Source: Acinetobacter baumannii
Lineage (GTDB): Bacteria > Pseudomonadota > Gammaproteobacteria > Pseudomonadales > Moraxellaceae
DNA: 64,000 nucleotides
Assembly: GCF_009759685.1 (NCBI RefSeq)
Contig: NZ_CP046654.1
Span: 2,790,001 to 2,854,000 of the forward strand
Direction: 5' to 3'
Shown here: positions 17,338-26,178 of the stretch, piece by piece
Layout of the letters: every line of letters begins with the position of its first letter
How positions within the stretch are numbered: position 1 is the stretch's first letter
Program-made: the position numbers and the translations under genes
The notes under the pieces: model-generated
The model's input: the letters and a program-made list of their open reading frames with translations, nothing else
Databases searched by the model: none
Told to the model about the DNA's origin: nothing

Positions 17338-17359
17338 ATTGATTTTTAACAACAAATTT

Positions 17360-17435
<76 letters not shown>

Positions 17436-17498
17436 AATGTGAGCACATTATAGAGTGTTTCATTAAAGTGTCAACACTCTTGTGATCTAATTGAACGT

Positions 17499-18920
17499 TT
17501 AATCAGCACGACGCCAAACTGTACCTTGGCGAGTATCTTCAAGAACTACGCCTTGCTCAAGTAAAGACTGACGAATACTATCTGCTTTAGCAAAGTCTTT
17601 TGCTTTTTTCGCATCAACACGTTGTTGAATGAAATCTTCAATTTCAGCATCAGACAAAGCAAGTGCTTCTTGTCCAATATCTGATTTTAAGAAATCGTCT
17701 ACATTGTGTTGTACCAAACCTAAAATGTTGGTGAGGTGACGTAATGTCGAATAAAGCATAGTCGCTTGGTCAGCTTGCTCTTCTTTTACGGCACGGTTTA
17801 ACTCTTTGTTCAGTTCAAACAATACGGCCATTGCTTCGGCAGTATTGAAATCGTCACACATTGCATTGTTAAAGCGTTCAATAAAGCTTTGATCAAGCGT
17901 TTCAGTTGTCGTTTGACCGTACACTTGTTGATAAGCTTTAAATGAATGATAGAAACGAGTTAAAGATGTTTTTGCCTCTTTAAGTGCTACATCAGAGAAG
18001 TTCACAGGGCTACGATAGTGTGAAGACACAATAAAGTAGCGGATTACTTCAGGGTGGAATTTCTCCATTACGTCACGAATCGTAAAGAAGTTGCCTAAAG
18101 ACTTAGACATCTTTTCACCATCAACGTTAATAAAGCCAACATGCATCCAGTAGTTTACATATTGCTCACCAGTCGAAGCTTCACTTTGCGCAATTTCATT
18201 TTCATGGTGCGGGAACATTAAATCTGAACCGCCACCATGAATGTCAAAGTGATTGCCTAGGCAGCAAGTCGACATTGCAGAACATTCAATGTGCCAACCC
18301 GGACGGCCATTACCCCAAGGAGATGCCCAAGATGGTTCATTTTCTTTTGCATGTTTCCAAAGCACAAAGTCAAAAGGATGTTTCTTTTCAACTTCTACAT
18401 CGACACGCTCACTTGCGCCTGCTTGCATATCATCAAGCTTACGGCCAGAGAGACGACCATATTTTTCAAATTTGGTGACTTCAAAATAAACATCACCGTT
18501 TGAAGCAGGGTAAGCAGCGCCTTTGGTGACTAGATTGCCAATCATATTTTGCATCTGGTCAATATATTCAGTCGCTTTAGGTGCTTCATCTGGTGCTAAA
18601 CAGCCTAAGTTCGCTGCATCTTCATTCATGGCATCGATGAAACGTGTGGTGAGCTGTTGGATTGTTTCGCCATTCTCATTCGCACGCTTGATGATTTTGT
18701 CATCAATATCGGTAATGTTGCGAATGTAGCGGACTTTCCAGCCTTGACTACGCAAAAAACGGATAATGTAGTCAAATGCAACCATAACTCGAGCATGCCC
18801 GATATGACAGTAGTCGTAAACGGTCATACCGCAGACGTACATATCGATGTGACCTTCTTTGCGAGGTACAAATTCAACTTTTTTTCGTTGCTCAGAGTTA
18901 TATAAAACAAACGGTTGCAT
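17499..18920 (-). CDS. cysS: Cysteinyl-tRNA synthetase
   Basis: 473 residues from the ATG at 18920 ([11 protein letters not shown]); an in-frame TTG 12 bases upstream is less likely. It is a class I synthetase: [19 protein letters not shown] carries the first zinc Cys and the HIGH motif, [13 protein letters not shown] and [12 protein letters not shown] carry further zinc ligands, and [10 protein letters not shown] is the KMSKS loop. The C-terminal helical domain binds the tRNA anticodon arm. It charges tRNA-Cys in the cytoplasm and is essential. Length matches the family. It is transcribed towards tRNA-Gly and divergently from kdsD. Confidence 0.98.
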   Translation of the reverse strand: MQPFVLYNSEQRKKVEFVPRKEGHIDMYVCGMTVYDYCHIGHARVMVAFDYIIRFLRSQGWKVRYIRNITDIDDKIIKRANENGETIQQLTTRFIDAMNEDAANLGCLAPDEAPKATEYIDQMQNMIGNLVTKGAAYPASNGDVYFEVTKFEKYGRLSGRKLDDMQAGASERVDVEVEKKHPFDFVLWKHAKENEPSWASPWGNGRPGWHIECSAMSTCCLGNHFDIHGGGSDLMFPHHENEIAQSEASTGEQYVNYWMHVGFINVDGEKMSKSLGNFFTIRDVMEKFHPEVIRYFIVSSHYRSPVNFSDVALKEAKTSLTRFYHSFKAYQQVYGQTTTETLDQSFIERFNNAMCDDFNTAEAMAVLFELNKELNRAVKEEQADQATMLYSTLRHLTNILGLVQHNVDDFLKSDIGQEALALSDAEIEDFIQQRVDAKKAKDFAKADSIRQSLLEQGVVLEDTRQGTVWRRAD

Positions 18921-19053
18921 AAGGGTTTTCAAACACTCAACAAAAATAGTGTTACATCATAACTGATGCATCATTTTTAACAAAGTTTTATGCATGAATT
19001 TTATAAGCTTGTGAAATCTTATACATTTAAAAACGTGTAACTGATTGAGTTAT

Positions 19054-19061
19054 GCTAGAAT
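19054..19061 (+). promoter_or_regulatory. Candidate extended -10 promoter for the kdsD-lpt operon
   Basis: TGCTAGAAT is an extended -10 (TGn plus TAGAAT) 58 bases before the TTG start of kdsD. No good -35 is seen at 16-18 bases. This is the best match in the cysS-kdsD gap. Confidence 0.35.
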
Positions 19062-19118
19062 GCCCCCAAATCTTTTGATTAAAATCACCGATCTCAACCA
19101 GAGATCAGATCAATTATT

Positions 19119-20111
19119 TTGAGTCAAACTCGTATGCCTAATCCTACAGATTTCCAAAGCAGTGCATTAGCGACATTGCGCATTGAGCAACAAGCCATAG
19201 ATGTATTAGCAACACAAATTGATGACCGTTTTAATCGTGCTTGTGAAATATTATTACAATGCAAAGGTCGTGTTGTGATCACAGGTATGGGTAAATCTGG
19301 GCATATTGGCCGAAAAATGGCAGCGACATTTGCTTCGACAGGCACGCCGTCTTTCTTTATGCATCCTGGTGAAGCAGGACATGGTGATTTAGGAATGCTG
19401 GTTCGTGGCGATGTACTTATTGCAATTTCCAACTCAGGAAAAAGCGATGAAATCATGATGTTGATGCCACTCATTAAGCATCTTGGTGTACCTCTTATTA
19501 CGATTAGTCGTGATGATAAAGGCCCAATGCCGCAAAATGCAGATATTGCTTTAACTCTAGGTGAGTCTGACGAAGCATGCCCTTTAGGTTTAGCACCTAC
19601 TTCAAGTACGACAGCGACTTTGGTTTTAGGCGATGCTTTAGCAGTTGCTTTACTTGAAGCTCGTGGTTTTACTGCTGATGACTTTGCTCGTTCGCATCCA
19701 GCAGGTGCGTTGGGTAAGCGTTTACTGTTACATGTAAAACATTTAATGCATACAGGCGACGAGTTACCGAAAGTTTCACCTGAGACTCCAATGAATCAAG
19801 TGCTTTACGAGATCTCAAATAAGCGTTTAGGTTTGACAACAATTGTTGATGAACAAGACCATCTACTTGGTATTTTTACAGATGGGGATTTACGTCGTCT
19901 CATCGATAAACAGCAAGGGTTTGATGTAAATTTACCTGTGTCTGAAGTGATGACAAAGAAACCGTCAACGATCTCTCAAGAAGCACGAGCTGTAGAAGCT
20001 TTACAACAACTTAACCAGAAAAAAATCAGTCAGTTTGTAGTAGTCGATGACCAGAACAAAGTGATTGGTGTAATTAGTATGCATGACCTTATTCAGGCAG
20101 GGGTGAATTAA
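19119..20111 (+). CDS. kdsD: D-arabinose 5-phosphate isomerase
   Basis: 330 residues from TTG 19119; an ATG at 19134 would give 325. The SIS sugar-isomerase domain covers about residues 35-170 (GRVVITGMGKSGHIGRKMA, SFFMHPGEAGHGDLG, ISNSGKSDE, LGLAPTSSTTATL). Two CBS domains follow (about 205-325, ending DLIQAG). It converts ribulose 5-phosphate to arabinose 5-phosphate, the first step to KDO for the LPS/LOS inner core. It is the first gene of a five-gene envelope operon, 3 bases from kdsC. Paralogues such as gutQ/kpsF have the same architecture, but the kdsC-lptCAB context supports KdsD. Confidence 0.93.
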   Translation: MSQTRMPNPTDFQSSALATLRIEQQAIDVLATQIDDRFNRACEILLQCKGRVVITGMGKSGHIGRKMAATFASTGTPSFFMHPGEAGHGDLGMLVRGDVLIAISNSGKSDEIMMLMPLIKHLGVPLITISRDDKGPMPQNADIALTLGESDEACPLGLAPTSSTTATLVLGDALAVALLEARGFTADDFARSHPAGALGKRLLLHVKHLMHTGDELPKVSPETPMNQVLYEISNKRLGLTTIVDEQDHLLGIFTDGDLRRLIDKQQGFDVNLPVSEVMTKKPSTISQEARAVEALQQLNQKKISQFVVVDDQNKVIGVISMHDLIQAGVN

Positions 20112-20114
20112 TCA

Positions 20115-20654
20115 ATGGCATCGTATGCATTGTTAGAACAAGCACGTCATTTGCAGGCATTGGTTCTGGATGTTGATGGTATTTTAAGTGATGGTTTTGT
20201 GACATTAACCAACACGGGCGATGAAATTAAATCATTCGACATTCGTGATGGTTTGGGTATGAAACTTGCGCAACAAGCGGGTATGAAAGTCATCATTATT
20301 ACTGGACGAAAAAGTAATATCGTTGAAAAACGCATGTCCGATTTAGGTGTCGATCTGGTTTTCCAAGGCCGTGAAGATAAAGGCTCGGCGCTACGTGAAG
20401 CGTGTGCACAGTTTAATATCCTGCCTTCAGATTGCTTATATATGGGTGATGATTGGCCGGATCTTTCAGCATTTGCCATTGCCGGAATGAGTGTTACTGT
20501 TCCAAACGGGCATGAAGAAGTGCGCCGTCGTGCGGATTTGGTAACACAGGCGATGGGTGGCCGTGGAGCTGTGCGTGAAGTTTGTGATATGTTGCTGATC
20601 GCAAAAGGCATTTACCAAGAACTTCTTGAAAAATATCTTGCAGTACCGCATTAA
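20115..20654 (+). CDS. kdsC: KDO 8-phosphate phosphatase
   Basis: 179 residues, the usual length for this tetrameric HAD enzyme without a cap domain. LVLDVDGILSDG gives the nucleophile and acid Asp residues, IITGRKSNIVEKR carries the second motif, and YMGDDWPDLSAFAIAG is the metal-binding motif. It removes phosphate from KDO 8-phosphate in the cytoplasm, before activation to CMP-KDO. It lies 3 bases after kdsD and 37 bases before lptC, in the usual order of this operon. Confidence 0.96.
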   Translation: MASYALLEQARHLQALVLDVDGILSDGFVTLTNTGDEIKSFDIRDGLGMKLAQQAGMKVIIITGRKSNIVEKRMSDLGVDLVFQGREDKGSALREACAQFNILPSDCLYMGDDWPDLSAFAIAGMSVTVPNGHEEVRRRADLVTQAMGGRGAVREVCDMLLIAKGIYQELLEKYLAVPH

Positions 20655-20691
20655 TAACAAGATTACTTAAAAAGGTAGGCTATTCCTGCTC

Positions 20692-21240
20692 ATGGATACC
20701 AGAGTTTTATATATTGTTGCTGTAGTGGTTGCTGCTGTGAGTGGTGGTTACTACTACTATAGTGGCAAGGCAAAAAAACTGGACATTGGTTCGGCGAAGA
20801 ATATGACTTATTCGGCGCAGGGCGTCCATTTGACTCAAACTGATGACAAAGGCAATTTGTATATTCGTGCTGAAGTTCGTCAGCTTGAACAGGATATGCA
20901 ACAAAAAACGTCAAAGTTGGATCAACTCAATGCCACTATGTATAAATTAGGTAAAGTTGATGCAACATTCTTTGCTAAACAAGCTTATGGATATGATGAT
21001 AATCAAAAGGTTGTGTTATCAGGTGATGTGGTAGCCACTAAGCTGGCACCGCAAGGAACCATTGAGTTTCAAACCGATGAATTAACTGGTTATCCAAAAA
21101 CTAGAGATATTGAAACTAATCATCAAGTGACAGTTCAGTCTCCACAAGGCGAGTTTGTGAGCAAAGGACTAAAAGCCAATTTGAATAATGGTCAGTACGA
21201 ATTTTTTAATATTCGAGGAAAGTATGCACCAAAGTCTTAA
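20692..21240 (+). CDS. lptC: LPS export ABC transporter periplasmic protein LptC
   Basis: 182 residues. There is a single N-terminal membrane anchor (VLYIVAVVVAAVSGGYYYY) and then a beta-jellyroll periplasmic domain with regular strand repeats (MTYSAQGVHLTQTDDKGNLYI, VVLSGDVVATKLAPQGTIEFQTDEL). LptC accepts lipopolysaccharide from LptB2FG and hands it to LptA across the periplasm. The order kdsD-kdsC-lptC-lptA-lptB is the common gamma-proteobacterial arrangement. The 3' end overlaps the lptA start by 17 bases. Confidence 0.92.
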   Translation: MDTRVLYIVAVVVAAVSGGYYYYSGKAKKLDIGSAKNMTYSAQGVHLTQTDDKGNLYIRAEVRQLEQDMQQKTSKLDQLNATMYKLGKVDATFFAKQAYGYDDNQKVVLSGDVVATKLAPQGTIEFQTDELTGYPKTRDIETNHQVTVQSPQGEFVSKGLKANLNNGQYEFFNIRGKYAPKS

Positions 21241-21772
21241 TTTAAAACGTTCTTCAGCTTTCCTAAAACAAGCTGCGGTAATTACATTCGTTGCTTTATC
21301 ATCTGCTTCGACTTTTGCTTTGCCGTCTGACCGTAATCAACAAATTTCGTTAGTGGCAGACCGTGCAACTTATAATGAAAAAACCGGTTTGACGACTTAT
21401 ACGGGTAATGTCGTGATTGAGCAGGGCACCATGAAGCTTCAGGCTGACTCAATTGTGGCTACGCTAAACTCTAAACGTGAAATTCAAACGATCACTGCTA
21501 AAGGTAGACCGTCTAAGTTTCAGCAACAAATAAGTGCTGATAAAGGTATTGCACGCGGTGAAGGACAAACGATTGTTTATAATGCAGATACAGGCATTAT
21601 TACCTTGTCTGGCGGTGCATATTTATACCAAGATGGTTCAAGTATTCGCGGTAACACCCTGAAATATAGTATGAATAAGGGTGATGTTGAAGCTCAAGGT
21701 TCTTCTTCAAACCGTGTACAAATCATTATTCCACCTTCAAGTTCAAAAAGTTTCCCAGGAGCGCGTGACTAA
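21224..21772 (+). CDS. lptA: LPS transport periplasmic bridge protein LptA
   Basis: 182 residues from ATG 21224, with GAGGAAAG ahead; the start lies inside lptC. A signal peptide ([16 protein letters not shown]) precedes a mature OstA-like domain starting [23 protein letters not shown]. The repeated beta strands ([42 protein letters not shown]) are the stacked jellyroll turns that form the bridge to LptDE. It carries LPS or LOS across the periplasm. It overlaps lptB by one base (TAATG), which suggests coupled translation. Confidence 0.95.
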   Translation: MHQSLNLKRSSAFLKQAAVITFVALSSASTFALPSDRNQQISLVADRATYNEKTGLTTYTGNVVIEQGTMKLQADSIVATLNSKREIQTITAKGRPSKFQQQISADKGIARGEGQTIVYNADTGIITLSGGAYLYQDGSSIRGNTLKYSMNKGDVEAQGSSSNRVQIIIPPSSSKSFPGARD

Positions 21773-22518
21773 TGCAGCAAGCTCTTCAACAACCGCAAAC
21801 TTTGTGTATTAAACACTTAGCAAAAAACTATAGTAAGCGTTGGGTTGTCAAAGACGTCTCTTTTAGTATGCAAAGTGGACAGATTGTTGGTTTGCTTGGT
21901 CCTAACGGCGCTGGAAAAACCACCAGTTTCTATATGGTGGTTGGACTAGTGCGCATGGATAAAGGTGAGATTCATCTTGATGACTTGGATATGTCAGACC
22001 TAGCGATGCATGAACGTGCACGTAAGGGTATTGGTTATTTACCTCAAGAAGCTTCTATCTTTAGAAAATTGACGATTGCTGAAAATATTATGTCAATCTT
22101 AGAGACGCGTAAAGATTTGAATAAACAGCAACGTCAGCAGCGCCTTACTGAGTTATTAAATGACTTTAAAATTAGTCATATTAAAGATTCATTGGGAATG
22201 AGTGTATCTGGTGGTGAACGTCGTCGTGCAGAAATTGCACGTGCTTTGGCTGCAGATCCGAAATTTATGCTTCTGGATGAGCCGTTCGCTGGTGTTGACC
22301 CAATTTCAGTAGGCGATATTAAAGATATTATCCAGACCTTAAAGGATCGCGGTATTGGTGTCCTCATTACCGATCACAATGTTCGTGAAACTTTAGCAAT
22401 CTGTGAACGTGCTTATATTGTAAGTGAAGGCTCGGTAATTGCCGAAGGCACACCACAAGAAATTTTAGACAATGAACAGGTACGTAAAGTCTATTTAGGT
22501 GATGATTTCACAGTTTAA
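21772..22518 (+). CDS. lptB: LPS export ABC transporter ATP-binding protein LptB
   Basis: 248 residues. Walker A is GPNGAGKTT, the Q-loop is [10 protein letters not shown], the signature is VSGGERRR, Walker B is [12 protein letters not shown] and the switch His is in ITDHNVRE. The [11 protein letters not shown] sequence and the VYLGDDF C-terminus are LptB hallmarks. It powers extraction of LPS/LOS from the inner membrane with LptF and LptG, which are not encoded here. It is the last gene of the operon, followed 25 bases later by an intrinsic terminator. Confidence 0.97.
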   Translation: MQQALQQPQTLCIKHLAKNYSKRWVVKDVSFSMQSGQIVGLLGPNGAGKTTSFYMVVGLVRMDKGEIHLDDLDMSDLAMHERARKGIGYLPQEASIFRKLTIAENIMSILETRKDLNKQQRQQRLTELLNDFKISHIKDSLGMSVSGGERRRAEIARALAADPKFMLLDEPFAGVDPISVGDIKDIIQTLKDRGIGVLITDHNVRETLAICERAYIVSEGSVIAEGTPQEILDNEQVRKVYLGDDFTV

Positions 22519-22543
22519 TTAAAGACATTAATCTGTTTGGTTA

Positions 22544-22569
22544 AAAAGAGGTCAAGGCCTCTTTTTTTA
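22544..22569 (+). terminator. Terminator of the kdsD-lptB operon
   Basis: AAAAGAGG and CCTCTTTT pair around TCAAGG, continuing into a T tract. It sits just downstream of lptB. Confidence 0.85.
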
Positions 22570-22726
22570 TTTTTTAGTATTTTATAAATAAAAACAAATA
22601 CATATATCAATCATTTAATGAAAAAATAATGTGTGATTTATTCCATCAATTATGCTGCTTTAGGTGAAAAACTATATAGAATGTAGAAGCTTTTAAACGA
22701 TAACAAACAAGATCAACAAGATAAGC

Positions 22727-23281
22727 ATGATTGGATATAACCAAAGAAGAGTAAGAGGGATATGTAGAAAGCAGGCTTTCCTGAAAGGGCTTATGCTTTT
22801 AAGTACACTACATGTACCTGTCGTGATATACGCTGCTAAGCCAAGTGAGCAATACCACACCCTGAAAGAGAACTTGTCACAACTTTTTGTCCCTAAAAGT
22901 AGTGATGACTTTAAAGTTGCCAAAATGCACAAGCTTAGTAATTTTAAGCTAGACCGTTCTATTGTGCAGGAATTTCCTACTGTTCAACTTAATGATAATC
23001 GAGCTTCATCTTTTTCTAACTTGCCATCTAGAACGATGACATTGCAAGATGCGGTAAAAATTGCCATTCAGCGTAGCCCCGATATTTCACAATCTATTGC
23101 AACTTTAGCAGGTCAAAATTCAGGAGTTGACGTTGCTAAAGCCGGTTACTATCCCCAGCTTTCAGGAGGGATTACGACTGGTGATTTAAGCAGTGGAGAA
23201 CGAGGTCGGCAGTTATTAACCTTAAGTGCTACTCAAATGCTTTATAGTACACCCTATAGCCCCCATTTTGTTAAATTTTAA
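22727..23281 (+). pseudogene. TolC-like outer membrane protein of a type I secretion system, 5' fragment
   Basis: The native part is 22727-23245 (173 codons, to TAT of QMLY). The last 11 codons before the stop at 23279-23281 come from the inserted element. A Lys/Arg-rich start and hydrophobic stretch (LKGLMLLSTLHVPVVIYAA) give the signal peptide. The OEP domain begins at MTLQDAVKIAIQRSPDISQ and continues with VDVAKAGYYPQLSGGI. TolC proteins form the outer membrane channel for type I exporters. This fragment lacks most of the barrel and helices, so it should not work alone. The reading frame resumes exactly with GAC at 34308. It is the first gene of a three-gene secretion operon. Confidence 0.9.
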
Positions 23282-23297
23282 TATTTTTTATTATTTA

Positions 23298-23314
23298 ACA
23301 ATAAATTAAATAAA
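23298..23314 (+). repeat. Left subterminal inverted repeat of the element
   Basis: ACAATAAATTAAATAAA, exactly matched in reverse complement at 34250-34266. It starts 52 bases inside the left junction. It is a candidate recombinase binding site; being pure AT apart from one C, chance plays some part. Confidence 0.5.
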
Positions 23315-23352
23315 AAATTTACAGATATTAGAAATAATTCTGTAAATTTTTT
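23312..23352. terminator. Bidirectional hairpin at the left end of the element
   Basis: AAAAAATTTACAGA and TCTGTAAATTTTTT form a perfect 14-bp stem capped by a second ATTA-GAAA-TAAT stem. T tracts appear on both strands. It lies between the disrupted gene and the first recombinase, where it would block read-through from the host operon. Confidence 0.75.
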
Positions 23353-23402
23353 TACTTATATTCTATGGTATTTAATACTTAGATTTTTTGTTAATTTTAG
23401 CC

Positions 23403-24629
23403 ATGATGTCTGTTAAAAGATTTGTAATGAGTAGTGGCGAGCGATTTGCTGTTCTTTTGGATAGTGATGGTATTCCTATGACTTATCCAAATTTATATAC
23501 GATTATTCATTTAAGAAATCGTGGTCAATCAATTAATACAATTTCAGCTAATTTGGAAGATATTAAGTTACTCTTCCAGTTGTTAGATAAGTTAGGAATT
23601 GACTTAGAACAAAGGATAAAAAGTAAAGACTTTTTGGAATTAAATGAAATCGAAGCTATATCAAATTTAGCCAGTTTTAGTCGTAGCCGATTAGATGGAA
23701 TGACTCCAAATAAAAAAATTATAAATTTTCCAAAAGGTAATAACAGAGAGCGATCTAGAGCAAAATTGGTTGTTACTCAGGACTATGTGTCCAAACAATT
23801 AATATATAGGCGTTTAACTAATTTTGCTGAGTATATTGGATGGTTAGAGACATATTTTCATTCATCAGCAATAACAAACACAAAACGCTTGTTTACATCT
23901 CGTAGACCTCGAAAGTCCATGGATATTGAGTCTGAATATAAGTCCTTTGATAGTGAGCAATTATATAAAATTTTAAAGGCGGTTGATCCTGATACTCAGA
24001 ATCGTATTTGGATTTCAGATTATATTACTTATAGAAATGAGCTGATTATCTATCTATTTTTGTATCTAGGATGTCGTAAAGGGGAATTATTAAATTTAAA
24101 AATTACAGATATAACATCCCAAAAGAATGGTGCTGTATATCTTACTATAAGACGTAACCCTCACGATGGGAGTGATTCTAGACTATATCAACCCTTGGTG
24201 AAAACTAGAAGTCGATCAATTGCAGTCAATAAAAATCTAAAGAAAAAATTAGAAACTTATATTTTAAATTATAGGTCAACCGTGCCGAATGTAGAACTTA
24301 CGGACTATTTAATTTTATCAAATAAAGGCCAGCCACTTTCAATCAATGCTCTTGATAAAATCTTTTCTGAAATTTCGAGAACTGTTGCATTTAATGTACA
24401 TGCACATGCATTTAGACATACTTGGAATGATAAATTTTCTGAGAAATCTCAAATTTTAGTGGCAACAGGTAAAACAACTGAATTTAAAGTAGAAAATGAT
24501 CGTGCATATCTGATGGGATGGATACCTAACTCACAAAGTGCGAGAAGATATTCAAGACGTGCAGAAAATAAACGAGCTATAGAAGTAGGTTTAAGTATTC
24601 AAGAAAAATTTGAGGATGAAAATGACTAA
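23403..24629 (+). CDS. Tyrosine recombinase A of the trio
   Basis: 408 residues from ATG 23403; a TTG 15 bases upstream is an unlikely start. The catalytic residues are complete: Arg in LYLGCRKGELLNL, the H-x-x-R box HAFRHTW, a Trp in LMGWIPNSQSARR and the nucleophile Tyr in ARRYSRRA. The N-terminal part (about 20-180) is a SAM-like core-binding domain. In Tn554-like elements three recombinases of different subfamilies act together for insertion without target duplication; this is the first. The stop overlaps the next start by 8 bases. The ribosome site is weak. Confidence 0.85.
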   Translation: MMSVKRFVMSSGERFAVLLDSDGIPMTYPNLYTIIHLRNRGQSINTISANLEDIKLLFQLLDKLGIDLEQRIKSKDFLELNEIEAISNLASFSRSRLDGMTPNKKIINFPKGNNRERSRAKLVVTQDYVSKQLIYRRLTNFAEYIGWLETYFHSSAITNTKRLFTSRRPRKSMDIESEYKSFDSEQLYKILKAVDPDTQNRIWISDYITYRNELIIYLFLYLGCRKGELLNLKITDITSQKNGAVYLTIRRNPHDGSDSRLYQPLVKTRSRSIAVNKNLKKKLETYILNYRSTVPNVELTDYLILSNKGQPLSINALDKIFSEISRTVAFNVHAHAFRHTWNDKFSEKSQILVATGKTTEFKVENDRAYLMGWIPNSQSARRYSRRAENKRAIEVGLSIQEKFEDEND

Positions 24630-26178
24630 ATTACTTCAAGTTGATAGTTTAGATAAACCGCCAAATTCTTTTATTTCATTCAAAGGCTTTGAAGTTGATA
24701 TTTATGATCATACATGGGTTTTAGATATTAATCACACAGTTAATATGTTGAATCTCTCAAAATTTTCGGAGAAAGTTAGGGCGGATGTTTTAAATACCTT
24801 TATACATTTTGCTAAATATAGCTCAAGCACACATGCTAAAGAAATGATCCGCTATGCTCTTAAATATCCTGTTTTGACAGGAGAGTCAGAAATTACTTTA
24901 AAAGGAATTTTAGAATATAAAAACTATTTTAATGATAAACGGTACGAATATAAGTTAGCGAAGTTTAGAGTCTTTTTAAAAAAACTCTACAATTTAGGAT
25001 ACTCTTCAGTAGATGATGAAATTTACGATTTAATAGATTCATGGAGATTAGGTGGGAATGAAAAAGGTACAGCCGTTCTTTCTCTTGATCCAGATGAAGG
25101 CCCATTTAGCCCATTTGAATTCCAAGCAATTATCACTAAAACTAACGAATATTTAGCAGAAAATAAGATTTCCTATTATGAGGCTGCTTTAATTCGTGTT
25201 TTTTGTGCGACTGGTAGAAGACCCATCCAAATTTCAGGACTAAAGGTTAAAGACCTATACGTGTCTGATAAATATAGTTTTAATGATAAAAATGCAGTTC
25301 ATATCCTTAAGATTCCGAGAGCTAAAATTAGAGGTGCTAGTGGATTCCGATTTGCTTTTAGTGAAGTAGGGATTCGAGAAAGCATTGCAAAAATTTTATT
25401 TGAACATATTCAAATTCTAAAGCAAAAATTAACTAAACAAATAAAGAGAGAGCTATCTGAACAAGAGTTTACAGAGCTACCACTATTCTATGATTTTGAG
25501 AAGTTAGTTAATTTGGATTGGGGAAATCAAAATGAAATTTCAGAGATTTTGACAAAAGAAATTATTCATATACCGAGCAATAAATTAACCCAAATTTTGA
25601 AAAAAGCTATTCAAAAACTTGGTATCCGCTCTAGAGAAACTGGTAAACCAATATCTGTAACTGCATATCGGTTTCGTTACACGCTTGGAACTAATGCCGC
25701 TCGACAGAAAGCAGGTGTGAATGTCATTGCAAAGCTATTAGATCATCATGATACCCAGAATGCACATTGCTATGTACAAAGTGTTCCTGAAATTGCACAA
25801 CAAATCTCTTCCATTATGGATGAGAACTTACGCAAATATGCAGATGCTTTTCAAGGAAGAGTTGTAAAGGATGAGATAGAGGCTCAATCACAAATTAAAG
25901 ATGCTAATCGAATATCTTGTGTGGAACAGGACTGTGATGTTGGCTCATGTGGAACACATCAATATTGTAGGGATCATGCGCCAATAGCATGTTATCTGTG
26001 TAGCAAGTTTATGCCTTGGGCAAATGCACCCCATCATCTAGTTCTAGAGCAATTAATTAAAGAACGAGATGATCTAATAGCAATGGGATGTAGCCTTGAA
26101 GTCGCTGCTGTGAATGACCGAGCGATTATTGCCGTTCAGCAAGTAATTGCTGCTTGTAAGGAGTTTAATCATGGATAA
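24622..26178 (+). CDS. Tyrosine recombinase B of the trio, with C-terminal Cys cluster
   Basis: 518 residues from ATG 24622, with GAGGA ahead inside gene A. The catalytic domain shows Arg in CATGRRPIQISGL, YRFRYTLG with Tyr replacing the first His of H-x-x-R, LLDHHDTQNAHCYVQ with His and the nucleophile Tyr. After the catalytic domain (about residues 435-470) comes a Cys/His-rich region (SCVEQDCDVGSCGTHQYC, ACYLC) that looks like a zinc-binding module. It is part of the same transposition operon, overlapping gene A and gene C by 8 bases each. Such extensions occur in TnpB-like proteins of Tn554-type elements. Its role is unknown. Confidence 0.85.
   Translation: MTKLLQVDSLDKPPNSFISFKGFEVDIYDHTWVLDINHTVNMLNLSKFSEKVRADVLNTFIHFAKYSSSTHAKEMIRYALKYPVLTGESEITLKGILEYKNYFNDKRYEYKLAKFRVFLKKLYNLGYSSVDDEIYDLIDSWRLGGNEKGTAVLSLDPDEGPFSPFEFQAIITKTNEYLAENKISYYEAALIRVFCATGRRPIQISGLKVKDLYVSDKYSFNDKNAVHILKIPRAKIRGASGFRFAFSEVGIRESIAKILFEHIQILKQKLTKQIKRELSEQEFTELPLFYDFEKLVNLDWGNQNEISEILTKEIIHIPSNKLTQILKKAIQKLGIRSRETGKPISVTAYRFRYTLGTNAARQKAGVNVIAKLLDHHDTQNAHCYVQSVPEIAQQISSIMDENLRKYADAFQGRVVKDEIEAQSQIKDANRISCVEQDCDVGSCGTHQYCRDHAPIACYLCSKFMPWANAPHHLVLEQLIKERDDLIAMGCSLEVAAVNDRAIIAVQQVIAACKEFNHG

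Larger units (their letters stand above)
1..17359. mobile_element. Right-hand part of a prophage with podovirus-like virion genes
   Basis: A run of plus-strand virion and lysis genes ends at a convergent tyrosine integrase lying next to tRNA-Gly. The gene order (tail-associated protein, gp14-like and gp16-like internal virion proteins, giant polyvalent protein, tailspike, holin, endolysin) resembles podoviruses with ejected core proteins. Start-stop overlaps such as ATGA join the first genes. The left end and replication genes lie outside the window, so completeness cannot be judged. The right boundary is inferred to fall at or inside the 3' end of the tRNA gene, because the tRNA 3' end faces the integrase. 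No second att copy is visible here. Confidence 0.85.

Noticed and set aside
18253..18905. Several plus-strand frames in the cysS region
   Set aside because: They are shadows of the cysS coding sequence on the other strand, without ribosome sites.
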